Notes: generated by a model not told the origin, from the sequence alone. Counted from the first letter of the stretch, positions 35,725-46,397 are shown. The stretch is 64,000 nucleotides of DNA from Streptomyces sp. CB02058 (GCF_001905505.1 NZ_LIPG01000002.1:1240001-1304000), one strand, 5' to 3'. Made by a program: numbers and translations.

Positions 35725-37377
35725 ATGAACGCACAAAGCCGAACCAAGCTCAATCAGACTCCGGAGTGGGCGGCTCTCGGCAAGCACCGTGAGGAGTTCG
35801 GCGACACCCATCTGCGCGGGCTGTTCGCGGACGCGCCGGACCGAGGGACGGCGTACACCCTGAGGGTCGGTGACCTCCACATCGACTACTCCAAGCACCT
35901 CGTCACCGACGAGACGCTGCGTCTGCTGCGGGACCTCGCCGGCGCCACGGGCGTGGCCGAGCTGCGGGACGCCATGTTCCGGGGCGAGAAGATCAACACC
36001 ACCGAGGACCGTGCCGTCCTGCACACCGCGCTCCGCGCCCCGCGCGACGCGGTGATCGAGGTCGACGGCGAGAACGTGGTGCCGGCCGTGCACGCCGTCC
36101 TCGACAGGATGGCCGCCTTCGCGGACCGCGTCAGGGCCGGGGAGTGGACCGGCCACACGGGCAAGCCGGTCAAGAACATCGTGAACATCGGCATCGGCGG
36201 CTCCGACCTCGGGCCCGCCATGGCCTACGAGGTGCTGCGCTCCTTCACGGACCGCTCGCTCACGGTCCGCTTCGTGTCCAACGTCGACGGCGCCGACCTC
36301 CACGAGGCCGTTCGCGACCTCGACCCGGCCGAGACGCTGTTCATCGTCGCGTCCAAGACCTTCACGACGATCGAGACCATCACCAACGCCACCTCCGCGC
36401 GCGACTGGCTCCTCACCGGGCTGAGGGCCGGTCAGGAGGCCGTCGCCAAGCACTTCGTGGCGCTCTCGACCAACGCCGGGAAGGTCACGGACTTCGGCAT
36501 CGACACGGCCAACATGTTCGAGTTCTGGGACTGGGTCGGCGGCCGTTACTCCTACGACTCGGCGATCGGCCTCTCGCTGATGATCGCCATCGGGCCCGAG
36601 CGCTTCCGCGAGATGCTCGACGGCTTCCACCTCGTCGACGAGCACTTCCGCACCGCGCCCGCCGAGGAGAACGCCCCGCTGTTGCTGGGCCTCCTGGGCG
36701 TCTGGTACGGCCACTTCTTCGACGCCCAGTCGCACGCCGTGCTGCCCTACAGCCACTATCTGTCCAAGTTCACGGCGTACTTGCAGCAGCTGGACATGGA
36801 GTCCAACGGCAAGTCCGTGGACCGGGACGGCAATCCGGTCGAGTGGCAGACCGGACCGGTCGTCTGGGGCACCCCCGGCACCAACGGACAGCACGCCTAC
36901 TACCAGCTGATCCACCAGGGCACGAAGGTCATCCCGGCCGACTTCATCGGCTTCGCCGCGCCGGTCCAGGACCTGCTGCCCGGGCTGATCGCCCAGCACG
37001 ACCTGCTGATGGCCAACTTCTTCGCCCAGACCCAGGCGCTCGCCTTCGGCAAGACGCCCGACGAGGTCCGCGCGGAGGGCGTGCCCGAGGAGCTGGTGCC
37101 GCACAAGACGTTCCGCGGCAACCACCCGACGACCACGATCCTCGCGGAGCGGCTCACTCCGTCGGTGCTCGGCCAGCTGATCGCGCTGTACGAGCACAAG
37201 GTCTTCGTCCAGGGCGCCGTGTGGAACATCGACTCCTTCGACCAGTGGGGTGTCGAGCTCGGCAAGGTCCTCGCCAAGAAGATCGAGCCGGTTCTCACCC
37301 AGGGCACGGGCGGCGAGCAGCTCGACAGCTCCACCGCCGCGCTCGTATCGGCGTACCGCTCGCTGCGCGGCCGCTGA
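35725..37377 (+). CDS. pgi: Glucose-6-phosphate isomerase
   Basis: A 550-residue isomerase that interconverts glucose 6-phosphate and fructose 6-phosphate, joining glycolysis to the pentose phosphate genes nearby. Signatures are [47 protein letters not shown], the catalytic-helix region [20 protein letters not shown] and [13 protein letters not shown] 35725 ([15 protein letters not shown]) matches the usual family start. The longer in-frame extension is not conserved. The next gene starts three bases after its stop. Confidence 0.97.
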   Translation: MNAQSRTKLNQTPEWAALGKHREEFGDTHLRGLFADAPDRGTAYTLRVGDLHIDYSKHLVTDETLRLLRDLAGATGVAELRDAMFRGEKINTTEDRAVLHTALRAPRDAVIEVDGENVVPAVHAVLDRMAAFADRVRAGEWTGHTGKPVKNIVNIGIGGSDLGPAMAYEVLRSFTDRSLTVRFVSNVDGADLHEAVRDLDPAETLFIVASKTFTTIETITNATSARDWLLTGLRAGQEAVAKHFVALSTNAGKVTDFGIDTANMFEFWDWVGGRYSYDSAIGLSLMIAIGPERFREMLDGFHLVDEHFRTAPAEENAPLLLGLLGVWYGHFFDAQSHAVLPYSHYLSKFTAYLQQLDMESNGKSVDRDGNPVEWQTGPVVWGTPGTNGQHAYYQLIHQGTKVIPADFIGFAAPVQDLLPGLIAQHDLLMANFFAQTQALAFGKTPDEVRAEGVPEELVPHKTFRGNHPTTTILAERLTPSVLGQLIALYEHKVFVQGAVWNIDSFDQWGVELGKVLAKKIEPVLTQGTGGEQLDSSTAALVSAYRSLRGR

Positions 37378-37380
37378 GCG

Positions 37381-37884
37381 ATGACCGAGGGGGAGGGGAC
37401 CGTGCGGCTGAGGCCGCCGCGCAACGCGCCCGCGAGCCGGGCGGCCGGCTGGTGGCGGGCCCAGTGGCTGCTGCTGACGGCGGCGCCGGTGGCGGTGCTG
37501 GGGCTCCTCGGGGCGCTGATCGCGCCCGCCAGGTTCTGGCTGCTGGCCTCGGCCGCCGCGGTCGCGGCCGTCGGCCTGCTGTGCGCCGTCCTCTTCCCCC
37601 TCTGGTGGCTGCGCACCCACCGCTGGGAGGTCACCGACGAGGCGGTCTACGTCAGCACCGGGGTCTTCCTGCGGGAGTGGCGGATCGCTCCGATGTCCCG
37701 CATCCAGACCGTGGACACGGTGCGGGGCCCGCTGGAGCAGCTCTTCGGGCTGGCCACGGTCACCGTCACCACCGCGTCCGCCAAGGGCGCCGTACGGATC
37801 GAGGGGCTGACCCACGACACGGCCGCCGGGCTCGCCGAGCGGCTGACCCGCATCACGCAGGGCACCCCCGGGGACGCCACGTGA
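37381..37884 (+). CDS. Bacterial PH-domain membrane protein (YdbS-like)
   Basis: A 167-residue protein with two transmembrane helices (about 29-50 and 53-76) and a C-terminal bacterial PH (bPH2) domain: HRWEVTDEAVYVSTGVFLRE, PMSRIQTVDTVRGPLEQLFG, LATVTVTTASAKGAVRIEGL. Such proteins occur as YdbS/YdbT pairs, as here: the next gene overlaps by four bases and carries further PH domains. B. subtilis YdbS-YdbT are linked to resistance to bacteriocin-like peptides. The role in Streptomyces is unknown. It starts three bases after pgi. Confidence 0.88.
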   Translation: MTEGEGTVRLRPPRNAPASRAAGWWRAQWLLLTAAPVAVLGLLGALIAPARFWLLASAAAVAAVGLLCAVLFPLWWLRTHRWEVTDEAVYVSTGVFLREWRIAPMSRIQTVDTVRGPLEQLFGLATVTVTTASAKGAVRIEGLTHDTAAGLAERLTRITQGTPGDAT

Positions 37885-39389
37885 GCACCGCCGCCGACAG
37901 CGGCCCCGACTGGCGGCGGCTCCACCCGCGCACGGTCCTGGTCACCGCGGTGGTCACGGCGGGGGTCGCGGTGGGTGCCGCCGTACCGGTCACGGTCGCG
38001 CTGGCGGGACCCGTCGGCTACGCGCGGGCCATCGGCCTGGTGCTGGCCGGGACGGTCCTCCTGACCGGCTGCGCCGCCGCCGGGGACTACATACGGTGGC
38101 GGCGCACCCGCTACCGGGTCGGCGCCGAGCGCGTGGACCTGCACACGGGGCTCCTCCTCGTGAAGCGCCGCTCGCTGGCCCGGGAGCGCATCCGCAGCGT
38201 CGATCTCACCGCCCACCTCCTGCTGCGGCTCCTGGGGCTCGTCTCCGTCCGCATCGGCACCGGGGAGCACACGGGCGGGGACTCCACCCTGGAGCTCGAC
38301 CCCGTCACCCGCGAGGAGGGCGAGCGGCTGCGCCGTGAACTCCTGGACCGCGGTGCCCAGGACGCCCCCGGGACGCACCGGGAGGGCGAGCTCGCCACGC
38401 TCGACCCCCGCTGGATCCGCTACGCACCCGTCTCCTTCGTCGCGCCCATGCTCGGGGGAGCGGCGGCCGGCGGTGTGATGCAGGTCAGCGACTGGGTCGG
38501 CGCCCAGGGCGAGGTCATCGACTGGTTCGCCGACCGGTTCCGGGACACCCCGCCGCTCTGGACGGTCGTCATCCTCGCCGCGGCAGCCCTGGCGGCCGGT
38601 GTCGTCGGCGCGCTCGGGCTCTGGGTCGAGATGTGGTGGAACTACCGCCTGGAGCGCGAACAGGGCGGCACCCTGCGGGTGCGGCGCGGGCTGTTCACCG
38701 CGCGATCCCTGTCCGTCGAGGAACGGCGGCTGCGCGGGGTGGACCTGGTGGAGCCGCTGGGCGTACGCCTCGTGGGCGCGGCCCGGGTGGACGCCATCGC
38801 CACCGGCCTGTCCCAGGACGAGGAGTCGCGGAGCGCCGACCAGGAGACGCTGCTGCCCGCCGTGCCCCGCGCCCTGGCCGGCACGATCGCCGCCGAGGTC
38901 CTGCGTGAGCCCGTGAGCCCGACCGGCGCCCCGCTCACGCCCCACCCCCGCGCCGCCCGCGGCCGACGGCTGCGCAGGGCCCTGGTCACGGCCCTCGCGC
39001 CCGTCCTGGTGCAGGCCGTGCTGGGCGTGCTGCTGACCCCCGTACTCCTGTGGACCGCGCTCGGCTGCGCGGTGGTGTCCGTGCCCCTCGCGGTGCTGCT
39101 CGGCCTCGACGCGTACCGGAATCTGGGGCACACGCTCAGCGGCGGCTACCTGGTCACCCGCTCCGGGACCCTCCGGCGGTCCACCGCGGCCCTCCAGCGG
39201 GCGGGCGTGATCGGCTGGACGGTGCGCCAGTCCTTCTTCCAGCGGCGGGCGGGGCTGCTGAGTGTCACCGCCACCACGGCCGCCGGAGGCGGTGCCTACA
39301 CGGCGCACGACACCGACGCCTCCGAGGGCCTCGCCTTCGCCGCCGAAGCGGTCCCAGGGCTGCTGGAGCCGTTCCTGGAGCGGGACTGA
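37881..39389 (+). CDS. Bacterial PH-domain membrane protein (YdbT-like)
   Basis: A 502-residue membrane protein with three repeated units, each a pair of hydrophobic helices followed by a PH-like domain. Units are seen at about 15-150 (YRVGAERVDLHTGLLLVKRR), 175-325 (LEREQGGTLRVRRGLFTARS) and 350-500 (LVTRSGTLRRSTAALQRAGV). This is the YdbT layout. The GTG start overlaps the YdbS-like gene (GTGA), and the two probably form one membrane complex. A long perfect hairpin follows. Function in actinobacteria is not established. Confidence 0.87.
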   Translation: MSTAADSGPDWRRLHPRTVLVTAVVTAGVAVGAAVPVTVALAGPVGYARAIGLVLAGTVLLTGCAAAGDYIRWRRTRYRVGAERVDLHTGLLLVKRRSLARERIRSVDLTAHLLLRLLGLVSVRIGTGEHTGGDSTLELDPVTREEGERLRRELLDRGAQDAPGTHREGELATLDPRWIRYAPVSFVAPMLGGAAAGGVMQVSDWVGAQGEVIDWFADRFRDTPPLWTVVILAAAALAAGVVGALGLWVEMWWNYRLEREQGGTLRVRRGLFTARSLSVEERRLRGVDLVEPLGVRLVGAARVDAIATGLSQDEESRSADQETLLPAVPRALAGTIAAEVLREPVSPTGAPLTPHPRAARGRRLRRALVTALAPVLVQAVLGVLLTPVLLWTALGCAVVSVPLAVLLGLDAYRNLGHTLSGGYLVTRSGTLRRSTAALQRAGVIGWTVRQSFFQRRAGLLSVTATTAAGGGAYTAHDTDASEGLAFAAEAVPGLLEPFLERD

Positions 39390-39459
39390 GCGGAGGGGCG
39401 CGCGTACGCCCGCCGCGCGCGAGCCCGTGTCCCGCCCCCGAGCCCGCGAACCGTACGGC

Positions 39460-39502
39460 AAGGGCCCGGTGCCGCTCCTGGGAGGAGCGGCACCGGGCCC
39501 TT
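39460..39502. terminator. Bidirectional terminator between the YdbT-like gene and pgl
   Basis: A perfect 19-bp stem joins 39460-39478 and 39484-39502, with a TGGGA loop, ending 17 bases before the stop codon of the opposite pgl gene. Its A- and T-ended arms suit termination in both directions. CCGTACGG palindromes flank it on each side. Confidence 0.92.
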
Positions 39503-39519
39503 CGTTCTCGCCGTACGGG

Positions 39520-40302
39520 CTACGCCGAAGCAGGCGGATACAGCGCGCGCGGCAGCCCGGACGCCGCAGCGGCGTCCAGCAGCCACAGCGTGCGGCTGCG
39601 GCCGTAGGCCCCGGCCGCCGGTGCCTGGATCTCCCCGGCACCGGAGAGGGAGATCTCCGCCGCCTCCGCCTTGTCCTCACCCGCGGCCAGCAGCCACACC
39701 TCGCGCGCCGCACGGATGGCGGGCAGCGTGAGCGTGACCCGGGTGGGAGGCGGCTTGGGGGCGCCGTGCACACCGACGACGGTGCGCTCGGTCTCCCGCA
39801 CCGCGGGCAGCTCCGGGAAGAGCGACGCGACATGCGTGTCCGGGCCCACGCCCAGCATCAGCACGTCGAACGTCGGCACGGGCCCGTGGTCCTCCGGGCC
39901 CGCGGCGGCCGCCAGTTCGGCGGCGTACCCCGCCGCCGCGGCATCCGCGTCCCCGCCGTACGGCCCGTCCGAGGCCGGCATCGCGTGGACCCGGGACGGG
40001 TCCAGCTCCACCTTGTCCAGCAGGGCCTCGCGGGCCTGCGTGACATTGCGCTCCGGATCGCCCTCGGGCAGGAACCGCTCGTCGCCCCACCACAGGTCGA
40101 GCCGCGACCAGTCGATCGCGTCCCGCGCGGGCGACTCGGCGAGCGCGGCCAGCAGGCCGTTGCCGTTGCGCCCGCCGGTCAGCACCACCGAGGCGGAACC
40201 GCGGGCGGCCTGGGCGTCCACGATCTTCGTGATCAGCCGGGCCGCCGCGGCCTGTGCCATCAGCTCCTTGTCGCGGTGCACGACGAGCTGCGGAGCACTC
40301 AC
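39520..40302 (-). CDS. pgl: 6-Phosphogluconolactonase
   Basis: A 260-residue hydrolase that opens 6-phosphogluconolactone to 6-phosphogluconate, the second step of the oxidative pentose phosphate pathway. Motifs are SVVLTGGRNGNGLLAAL (phosphate loop), WSRLDLWWGDERFLPEGDPE and MLGVGPDTHVASLFPE, the family signature with the catalytic His. The GTG start overlaps the opcA stop (GTGA). It is the last gene of the tkt-tal-zwf-opcA-pgl operon and ends at a bidirectional terminator. Confidence 0.96.
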   Translation of the reverse strand: MSAPQLVVHRDKELMAQAAAARLITKIVDAQAARGSASVVLTGGRNGNGLLAALAESPARDAIDWSRLDLWWGDERFLPEGDPERNVTQAREALLDKVELDPSRVHAMPASDGPYGGDADAAAAGYAAELAAAAGPEDHGPVPTFDVLMLGVGPDTHVASLFPELPAVRETERTVVGVHGAPKPPPTRVTLTLPAIRAAREVWLLAAGEDKAEAAEISLSGAGEIQAPAAGAYGRSRTLWLLDAAAASGLPRALYPPASA

Positions 40303-41330
40303 TTCGACGCCGCCTTCTTGGCCGCCGCCTTCTTCGCGGCGGGTGCCGCGGCTCCCGCCGGTTCCGGGCGCTTCTGCCCGGAACCCACGGACGAGGGCTC
40401 CGTCGGACCGCCGAGGCGCTCCACGCCGAACTTCACCGTGGCCTCGTAGATGTTGTCCGGGTCCAGACGGCGCAGCTCCTCCGCGAGGAGCTCGGCGGTC
40501 TCCCGCCGCTTCAGCGCGACCGCGCGGTCGGGCTGACCGGCCATGCAGAGCGTGGCCAGCGAGCCGTCGGGACGGTCGAGGACGATCGTGCCGCTCTTGC
40601 TCTCCATCCGGACGGCCGTCAGACCGGGGCCGTTGGACAGGATGCGCTCCACCGGCACCCCGAGCCGGTCCGCCAGCCACATGGCCAGCAGTTCACAGCT
40701 CGGGTTGTCGGACTCGCCCTCGACCGTCGCCGAGACGACCTGCGCGGGCTGCTGGTCGAGCGCCGCCGCCAGCATCGAGCGCCACGGCGTGATGCGCGTC
40801 CAGGCCAGGTCGGTGTCGCCCGGCCGGTACGTCGCCGCGCGCACCGCCAGCTCGTCGAGCGGGTGCTCGGCGGAGTAGGTGTCGGTGATGCGGCGCTGCG
40901 CCAGTGCGCCCAGCGGGTCCTTGGCCGGGTCCGCGGGGGCGTCCTCGGGCCACCACACCACGACCGGGGCGTCCGGCAGCAGCAGCGGCAGGACGACCGA
41001 CTGGGCGTGGTTGGCCAGCTCGCCGTGCAGACGCAGCACGACCGTCTCGCCCGAGCCCGCGTCGGAACCGACCCGGATCTCGGCGTCGAGCCGTGCGTCG
41101 CGCTTGGCGCGCGGCGACTTGCTGACCCGCTTGATCACCGCGATGATCCGCGACGGGTGCTCGCGGGACGAGTCGCTCGCCGCGCGGAGCGCGTCGTAGG
41201 CGTTCTCCTCGTCGGTGACGATGACGAGGGTGAGCACCATGCCGATCGCCGGCGTGCCGATGGAGCGGCGCGCCGAGATCAGGGCCTGGTTGATCTTGCT
41301 GGACGTGGTTTCCGTGAGATCGATCTTCAT
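40299..41330 (-). CDS. opcA: Glucose-6-phosphate dehydrogenase assembly protein OpcA
   Basis: A 343-residue OpcA protein, needed for assembly and full activity of glucose-6-phosphate dehydrogenase in actinobacteria and cyanobacteria. Conserved stretches include PAIGMVLTLVIVTDEENAYD, LLLPDAPVVVWWPEDAP and TDLAWTRITPWRSMLAAALD. The last 25 residues are an Ala/Lys/Pro-rich histone-like tail (AAKKAAAKKAASK). It overlaps both its partner zwf and pgl by four bases, which supports coupled production. Confidence 0.96.
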   Translation of the reverse strand: MKIDLTETTSSKINQALISARRSIGTPAIGMVLTLVIVTDEENAYDALRAASDSSREHPSRIIAVIKRVSKSPRAKRDARLDAEIRVGSDAGSGETVVLRLHGELANHAQSVVLPLLLPDAPVVVWWPEDAPADPAKDPLGALAQRRITDTYSAEHPLDELAVRAATYRPGDTDLAWTRITPWRSMLAAALDQQPAQVVSATVEGESDNPSCELLAMWLADRLGVPVERILSNGPGLTAVRMESKSGTIVLDRPDGSLATLCMAGQPDRAVALKRRETAELLAEELRRLDPDNIYEATVKFGVERLGGPTEPSSVGSGQKRPEPAGAAAPAAKKAAAKKAASK

Positions 41331-42859
41331 GGCCGGCGCCAGCTCCGTCCGTCGCGTGCGAGCATCTCGTCGGCCTCGGCGGGACCCCAGGTGCCTGCCG
41401 CGTACTGGGCGGGCTTGCCGTGCTTGTCCCAGTACTCCTCGATCGGGTCGAGGATGTTCCAGGAGAGCTCGACCTCCTGGTGGCGCGGGAAGAGGTTGGC
41501 GTCGCCGAGCAGGACGTCGAGGATGAGCCGCTCGTACGCCTCGGGGCTGGACTCGGTGAAGGACTCGCCGTAGGCGAAGTCCATCGTGACGTCCCGTACC
41601 TCCATGGAGGTACCGGGCACCTTCGAGCCGAACCGGACCGTGACGCCCTCGTCGGGCTGCACCCGGATGACCAGGGCGTTGCCGCCGAGCTCCTCCGTCG
41701 CGCCGGACTCGAAGGGCAGGTACGGGGCGCGCTTGAAGACGACCGCGATCTCGGTGACACGGCGGCCGAGGCGCTTGCCGGTACGGAGGTAGAACGGCAC
41801 GCCCGCCCAGCGGCGGTTGTTGATCGTCAGCTTGATCGCGGCGAAGGTGTCGGTCTTCGACTTGGGGTCGATACCGTCCTCCTCCAGATAGCCGAGCGCT
41901 TCCTCGCCGCCCTGCCAGGCGTGGGCGTACTGCCCGCGCACCGTGTGCTTGCCCAGGTCCTCGGGCAGCTCCACCGCCGTCAGCACCTTGAGCTTCTCGG
42001 CCACCAGGGCCTTCGGGTGGAAGGAGCCGGGCTCCTCCATCGCCGTCAGCGCCAGCAGCTGGAGCAGGTGGTTCTGGATGACGTCACGGGCCGCGCCGAT
42101 GCCGTCGTAGTAACCGGCCCGGCCGCCGATGCCGATGTCCTCGGCCATCGTGATCTGGACGTGGTCGACGTACGACCTGTTCCAGATCGGCTCCCACATC
42201 GTGTTGGCGAACCGCAGCGCCAGGATGTTCTGGACGGTTTCCTTGCCGAGGTAGTGGTCGATACGGAAGACCTCGTTCGGCGGGAAGACGTCGTGCACGA
42301 GCTGGTTCAGCTCCTGCGCGCTCTCCAGGTCGTGGCCGAACGGCTTCTCGATGACGGCCCGGCGCCAGGTGCCTTCCTTCTGGTCGGCCAGCCCGTGCTT
42401 CTTGAGCTGCTGGACGACCTTGGGGAAGAACTTCGGCGGCACCGACAGGTAGAAGGCGAAGTTGCCGCCGGTCCCCTGTGCCTTGTCGAGCTCCTCGATC
42501 GTGGCCTTGAGGGTCTCGAAGGCGTCGTCGTCGTCGAAGTTGCCCTGGACGAAACGCATGCCCTGGCTGAGCTGCTGCCAGACCTCCTCGCGGAAGGGGG
42601 TGCGGGCATGCTCCTTGACGGCGTCGTGCACGACCTGGGCGAAGTCCTCGTCCTCCCAGTCGCGGCGCGCGAAACCGATGAGCGAGAAGCCCGGCGGCAG
42701 CAGGCCGCGATTGGCCAGGTCGTAGACGGCGGGCATCAGCTTTTTACGGGACAAATCGCCCGTGACGCCAAAGATCACCAGGCCCGACGGCCCCGCGATA
42801 CGCGGGAGCCGTCGGTCCTGAGCGTCACGGAGCGGGTTGGCTCCGGGAACACCAGACAA
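41327..42859 (-). CDS. zwf: Glucose-6-phosphate 1-dehydrogenase
   Basis: A 510-residue enzyme that oxidises glucose 6-phosphate to 6-phosphogluconolactone with NADP+, the entry to the pentose phosphate pathway. The coenzyme fold is VIFGVTGDLSRKKLMPAVYD. The active-site motif is RIDHYLGKETVQN with the catalytic His. The end GTWGPAEADEML is also typical. The start appears to be TTG at 42859, with GGAGG about ten bases upstream. Five bases separate it from tal, and it overlaps opcA by four. Confidence 0.97.
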   Translation of the reverse strand: MSGVPGANPLRDAQDRRLPRIAGPSGLVIFGVTGDLSRKKLMPAVYDLANRGLLPPGFSLIGFARRDWEDEDFAQVVHDAVKEHARTPFREEVWQQLSQGMRFVQGNFDDDDAFETLKATIEELDKAQGTGGNFAFYLSVPPKFFPKVVQQLKKHGLADQKEGTWRRAVIEKPFGHDLESAQELNQLVHDVFPPNEVFRIDHYLGKETVQNILALRFANTMWEPIWNRSYVDHVQITMAEDIGIGGRAGYYDGIGAARDVIQNHLLQLLALTAMEEPGSFHPKALVAEKLKVLTAVELPEDLGKHTVRGQYAHAWQGGEEALGYLEEDGIDPKSKTDTFAAIKLTINNRRWAGVPFYLRTGKRLGRRVTEIAVVFKRAPYLPFESGATEELGGNALVIRVQPDEGVTVRFGSKVPGTSMEVRDVTMDFAYGESFTESSPEAYERLILDVLLGDANLFPRHQEVELSWNILDPIEEYWDKHGKPAQYAAGTWGPAEADEMLARDGRSWRRP

Positions 42860-42864
42860 GGTGG

Positions 42865-43983
42865 TCAGCCCTCCGAAGGAGCGAGGCGCTTGAGCTCCGC
42901 CTCGGTGGAGTTGAGCAGGTCGATCCAGGCGGCCTCGAACTTCTCGACGCCCTCGTCCTCCAGCAGCTGGACGACGTCGTCGTAGCTGACCCCGAGCTGC
43001 TTGATCGCGTCGAGGTCGGCACGAGCCTGGTCGTAACGGCCGGCAACGGTGTTGCCGGTGATCTCACCATGGTCGGCCACGGCGTCCAGCGTCGCCTCCG
43101 GCATGGTGTTGACCGTGTTCGGCGCGACGAGCTCGTCGACGTAGAGGGTGTCCTTGAGGGACGGGTCCTTCACGCCGGTGGAGGCCCACAGCGGACGCTG
43201 CTTGTTGGCCTGCGCCTTGTCCAGGGCGGCCCAGCGGTCACCCGCGAAGACCTCCTCGTACGCCTCGTACGCCAGACGGGCGTTGGCCAGGGCGGACTTG
43301 CCCTTGGCGGCCTTGGCCTCGTCGCTGCCGATCGCGTCCAGGCGCTTGTCGATCTCGGTGTCCACGCGGGACACGAAGAAGGAGGCCACCGAGTGGATCT
43401 TGGAGAGGTCCAGGCCCGCGGCCTTCGCCTTCTCCAGGCCCGCCAGGTAGGCGTCCATGACCTCGCGGTAGCGCTCCAGCGAGAAGATCAGCGTGACGTT
43501 GACGCTGATGCCCTTGCCGATGACCTCGGTGATCGCCGGGAGGCCGGCCTTGGTCGCCGGGATCTTGATGAGCGTGTTCGGCCGGTCCACCAGCCAGGCC
43601 AGCTGCTTGGCCTCGGCGATCGTGGCCTCGGTGTGGTGCGCCAGGCGCGGGTCGACCTCGATGGAGACCCGGCCGTCCTGGCCGTCGGTCGCGTCGAAGA
43701 CCGGACGCAGGATGTCGGCGGCGTCACGGACGTCCGCCGTCGTGATCATGCGGATGGCCTCGTCGACCGTGACCTTGCGGGTGGCGAGGTCCGTGAGCTG
43801 CTGGTCGTAACCGTGGCCCTGGGAGATCGCCTTCTGGAAGATCGACGGGTTGGTCGTGACACCCACCACGTGGCTCTGGTCGATCAGTTCGGCGAGGTTG
43901 CCGGAGGTGATCCGCGAGCGGGACAGGTCGTCGAGCCAGATCGCCACGCCCTCGTCGGAGAGGCGCTTGAGTGCGTCTGTCAT
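42865..43983 (-). CDS. tal: Transaldolase
   Basis: A 372-residue transaldolase that transfers a dihydroxyacetone unit between sugar phosphates in the non-oxidative pentose phosphate pathway. The Schiff-base lysine is K140 in [13 protein letters not shown]. Other motifs are [12 protein letters not shown] (41-52), [20 protein letters not shown] and [16 protein letters not shown]. Length and the [16 protein letters not shown] region fit the longer actinobacterial class. AGGAG precedes the ATG. It lies 34 bases after tkt. Confidence 0.97.
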   Translation of the reverse strand: MTDALKRLSDEGVAIWLDDLSRSRITSGNLAELIDQSHVVGVTTNPSIFQKAISQGHGYDQQLTDLATRKVTVDEAIRMITTADVRDAADILRPVFDATDGQDGRVSIEVDPRLAHHTEATIAEAKQLAWLVDRPNTLIKIPATKAGLPAITEVIGKGISVNVTLIFSLERYREVMDAYLAGLEKAKAAGLDLSKIHSVASFFVSRVDTEIDKRLDAIGSDEAKAAKGKSALANARLAYEAYEEVFAGDRWAALDKAQANKQRPLWASTGVKDPSLKDTLYVDELVAPNTVNTMPEATLDAVADHGEITGNTVAGRYDQARADLDAIKQLGVSYDDVVQLLEDEGVEKFEAAWIDLLNSTEAELKRLAPSEG

Positions 43984-44017
43984 GAGAAATGCATCTCCTA
44001 CTAGTCGTATATCCGCG

Positions 44018-46105
44018 TCAGCGCGCGGCGGAGGCGAGAGATTCCCGGGCGGCTTCCGCCACGTGCGCGGCGGTGAAGCCGAACTCGCGGAAGAGGACCT
44101 TGGCGTCGGCGGACGCACCGAAGTGCTCCAGCGAGACGATCCGGCCCGCGTCGCCCACGTACCGGTACCAGGTCAGGCCGATGCCCGCCTCGACGGCGAC
44201 CCTGGCCTTCACGGACGGCGGCAGCACGCTGTCCTTGTACGCCTGGTCCTGCTCCTCGAACCACTCGACACACGGCATGGAGACCACACGGGTCGGCACA
44301 CCGGCCGCCTGGAGCTCGTCACGGGCCTCGACGGCCAGCTGGACCTCGGAACCGGTGGCGATCAGAACGGCCTGCGCCTCGCCGCCCTCGGCGTCGAAGA
44401 GCACGTAACCGCCCTTGGCCGCGTCCTCGTTGGCCGCGTAGGTGGGCAGGCCCTGGCGGGACAGCGCCAGACCGTGCGGGGCGCTCCTGCCGTAGTCCTT
44501 CTTGCCGCGCTTGAGGATCTCGCGCCAGGCGATGGCCGTCTCGTTGGCGTCGGCCGGGCGCACGACGTTGAGGCCCGGGATGGCGCGCAGCGAGGCCAGG
44601 TGCTCGACCGGCTGGTGCGTCGGGCCGTCCTCGCCGAGGCCGATCGAGTCGTGCGTCCAGACGTACGTCACCGGCAGGTGCATCAGGGCCGACAGCCGGA
44701 CGGCGTTGCGCATGTAGTCGGAGAACACCAGGAAGGTGCCGCCGTAGATGCGGGTGTTGCCGTGCAGGGCGATGCCGTTCATGGCCGCGGCCATGGAGTG
44801 CTCGCGGATGCCGAAGTGGATCGTCCGGCCGTACGGGTCGGCCTCCGGCAGCGGGTTCCCGGCCGGGAGGAACGACGACGTCTTGTCGATCGTGGTGTTG
44901 TTCGAGCCCGCCAGGTCGGCGGAGCCGCCCCACAGCTCGGGGATGATGCCGCCGAGCGCCTGGAGCACCTTGCCGGAGGCGGCGCGGGTCGCGACACCGT
45001 GACCGGCCTCGAAGACGGGGAGGTGGTCCTCCCAGCCCGCGGGGAGCTCGCCGGCGGCGATGCGGTCGAAGTCGGCGGCGCGCTCCGGGTTGGCGGTGCG
45101 CCACGCGGCGAAGGACTTCTCCCACTCGGCCTTGGCCTCGCGGCCGCGGTCCAGCGCCTCGCGGGTGTGCGCGATGACCTCGTCGGAGACCTCGAAGGTC
45201 TTCTCCGGGTCGAAGCCGAGCACCCGCTTGGTGGCCGCGATCTCGTCGTCGCCGAGCGCCGAGCCGTGCGCGGCCTCGGTGTTCTGGGCGTTCGGGGCGG
45301 GCCAGGCGATGATCGAGCGGGCCGCGATGAACGACGGGCGCTCCGTCTCGGCCTTGGCGGCCTGCAGCGCGCGGTAGAGACCCTCGGGGTCCAGGTCGCC
45401 GCTGGGCAGCTGGTCCACGCGCTGGACGTGCCAGCCGTAGGACTCGTAACGCTTCAGGGTGTCCTCGGAGACCGCGGTCTCCGTGTCGCCCTCGATCGAG
45501 ATGTGGTTGTCGTCCCACAGCAGCACCAGGTTGCCGAGCTTCTGGTGGCCGGCCAGCGAGGACGCCTCCGCGGAGATGCCCTCCTGGAGGCAGCCGTCAC
45601 CGGCGATGACCCAGATGGTGTGGTCGAAGGGCGAGGTGCCGGGGGCCGCCTGCGGGTCGAAGAGACCGCGCTCGTAGCGGGACGCCATCGCCATGCCCAC
45701 GGCGTTGGCGACACCCTGGCCCAGCGGGCCGGTCGTCGTCTCGACGCCCGTGGTGTGGCCGTACTCCGGGTGGCCCGGGGTCTTGGAGCCCCAGGTGCGG
45801 AACGCCTTGAGGTCGTCCAGCTCCAGGCCGTATCCGGCGAGGTAGAGCTGGATGTACAGCGTCAGGCTGGAGTGGCCCGCCGAGAGTACGAACCGGTCGC
45901 GGCCGGTCCAGTCCGCGTCCGCCGGGTCGTGGCGCATCACCTTCTGGAAGATGGTGTACGCGGCAGGAGCCAGGCTCATCGCCGTACCCGGGTGGCCGTT
46001 TCCGACCTTCTGTACGGCGTCCGCGGCGAGGACGCGGACGGTGTCCACGGCCCGCTGGTCCAATTCGGTCCACTGGAGGTCTGTGGTGGTCGGCTTGGTG
46101 CTCAC
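44018..46105 (-). CDS. tkt: Transketolase
   Basis: A 695-residue thiamine-diphosphate enzyme that moves two-carbon units between sugar phosphates. The TPP/Mg2+ site is [20 protein letters not shown] with the later [29 protein letters not shown] and the C-terminal pyrimidine domain ([20 protein letters not shown]) are typical. It heads the five-gene pentose phosphate operon. The GTG start is partly covered by a 13-base palindrome, CCCTGAGTCAGGG (46105-46117). Upstream, a minus-strand TAGGCT (46171-46176) may be its -10 element. The gene is divergent from ctaB. Confidence 0.97.
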   Translation of the reverse strand: MSTKPTTTDLQWTELDQRAVDTVRVLAADAVQKVGNGHPGTAMSLAPAAYTIFQKVMRHDPADADWTGRDRFVLSAGHSSLTLYIQLYLAGYGLELDDLKAFRTWGSKTPGHPEYGHTTGVETTTGPLGQGVANAVGMAMASRYERGLFDPQAAPGTSPFDHTIWVIAGDGCLQEGISAEASSLAGHQKLGNLVLLWDDNHISIEGDTETAVSEDTLKRYESYGWHVQRVDQLPSGDLDPEGLYRALQAAKAETERPSFIAARSIIAWPAPNAQNTEAAHGSALGDDEIAATKRVLGFDPEKTFEVSDEVIAHTREALDRGREAKAEWEKSFAAWRTANPERAADFDRIAAGELPAGWEDHLPVFEAGHGVATRAASGKVLQALGGIIPELWGGSADLAGSNNTTIDKTSSFLPAGNPLPEADPYGRTIHFGIREHSMAAAMNGIALHGNTRIYGGTFLVFSDYMRNAVRLSALMHLPVTYVWTHDSIGLGEDGPTHQPVEHLASLRAIPGLNVVRPADANETAIAWREILKRGKKDYGRSAPHGLALSRQGLPTYAANEDAAKGGYVLFDAEGGEAQAVLIATGSEVQLAVEARDELQAAGVPTRVVSMPCVEWFEEQDQAYKDSVLPPSVKARVAVEAGIGLTWYRYVGDAGRIVSLEHFGASADAKVLFREFGFTAAHVAEAARESLASAAR

Positions 46106-46347
46106 CCTGAGTCAGGGCTCCTCTCCACTGTTCGTAAACCGGTGACTGGTTACCGCACCGGGCATTGTCGAGCCTACCCCCGACGGAAGGCCCTACTTCT
46201 GCCCTTTCCACAGTGCGGGCGACCTGCGGAGTTCGCCTCCCGTATGAGCGCTCCCGTTCACTTCTGCGCCACCCCAACACGACCCCACCCCCGCGAAGGG
46301 CGGCGTATGCCCAACGTCTACAGTGGTCTGGTTCGCGCAAGTCTTTA

Positions 46348-46365
46348 CCGGGCCTTCAGGCCCGG
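46348..46365 (+). promoter_or_regulatory. Hairpin in the ctaB leader
   Basis: CCGGGCC (46348-46354) and GGCCCGG (46359-46365) form a 7-bp stem closed by a TTCA loop, 32 bases before the ctaB start. A TACAGT box at 46319-46324 is a possible -10 for ctaB. The rest of the 292-base tkt-ctaB divergent region shows only the palindrome at the tkt start and a candidate tkt -10. Confidence 0.4.
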
Positions 46366-46397
46366 AGCTTGCTGGGATTTCTCTGTCAGGGGTGTGC

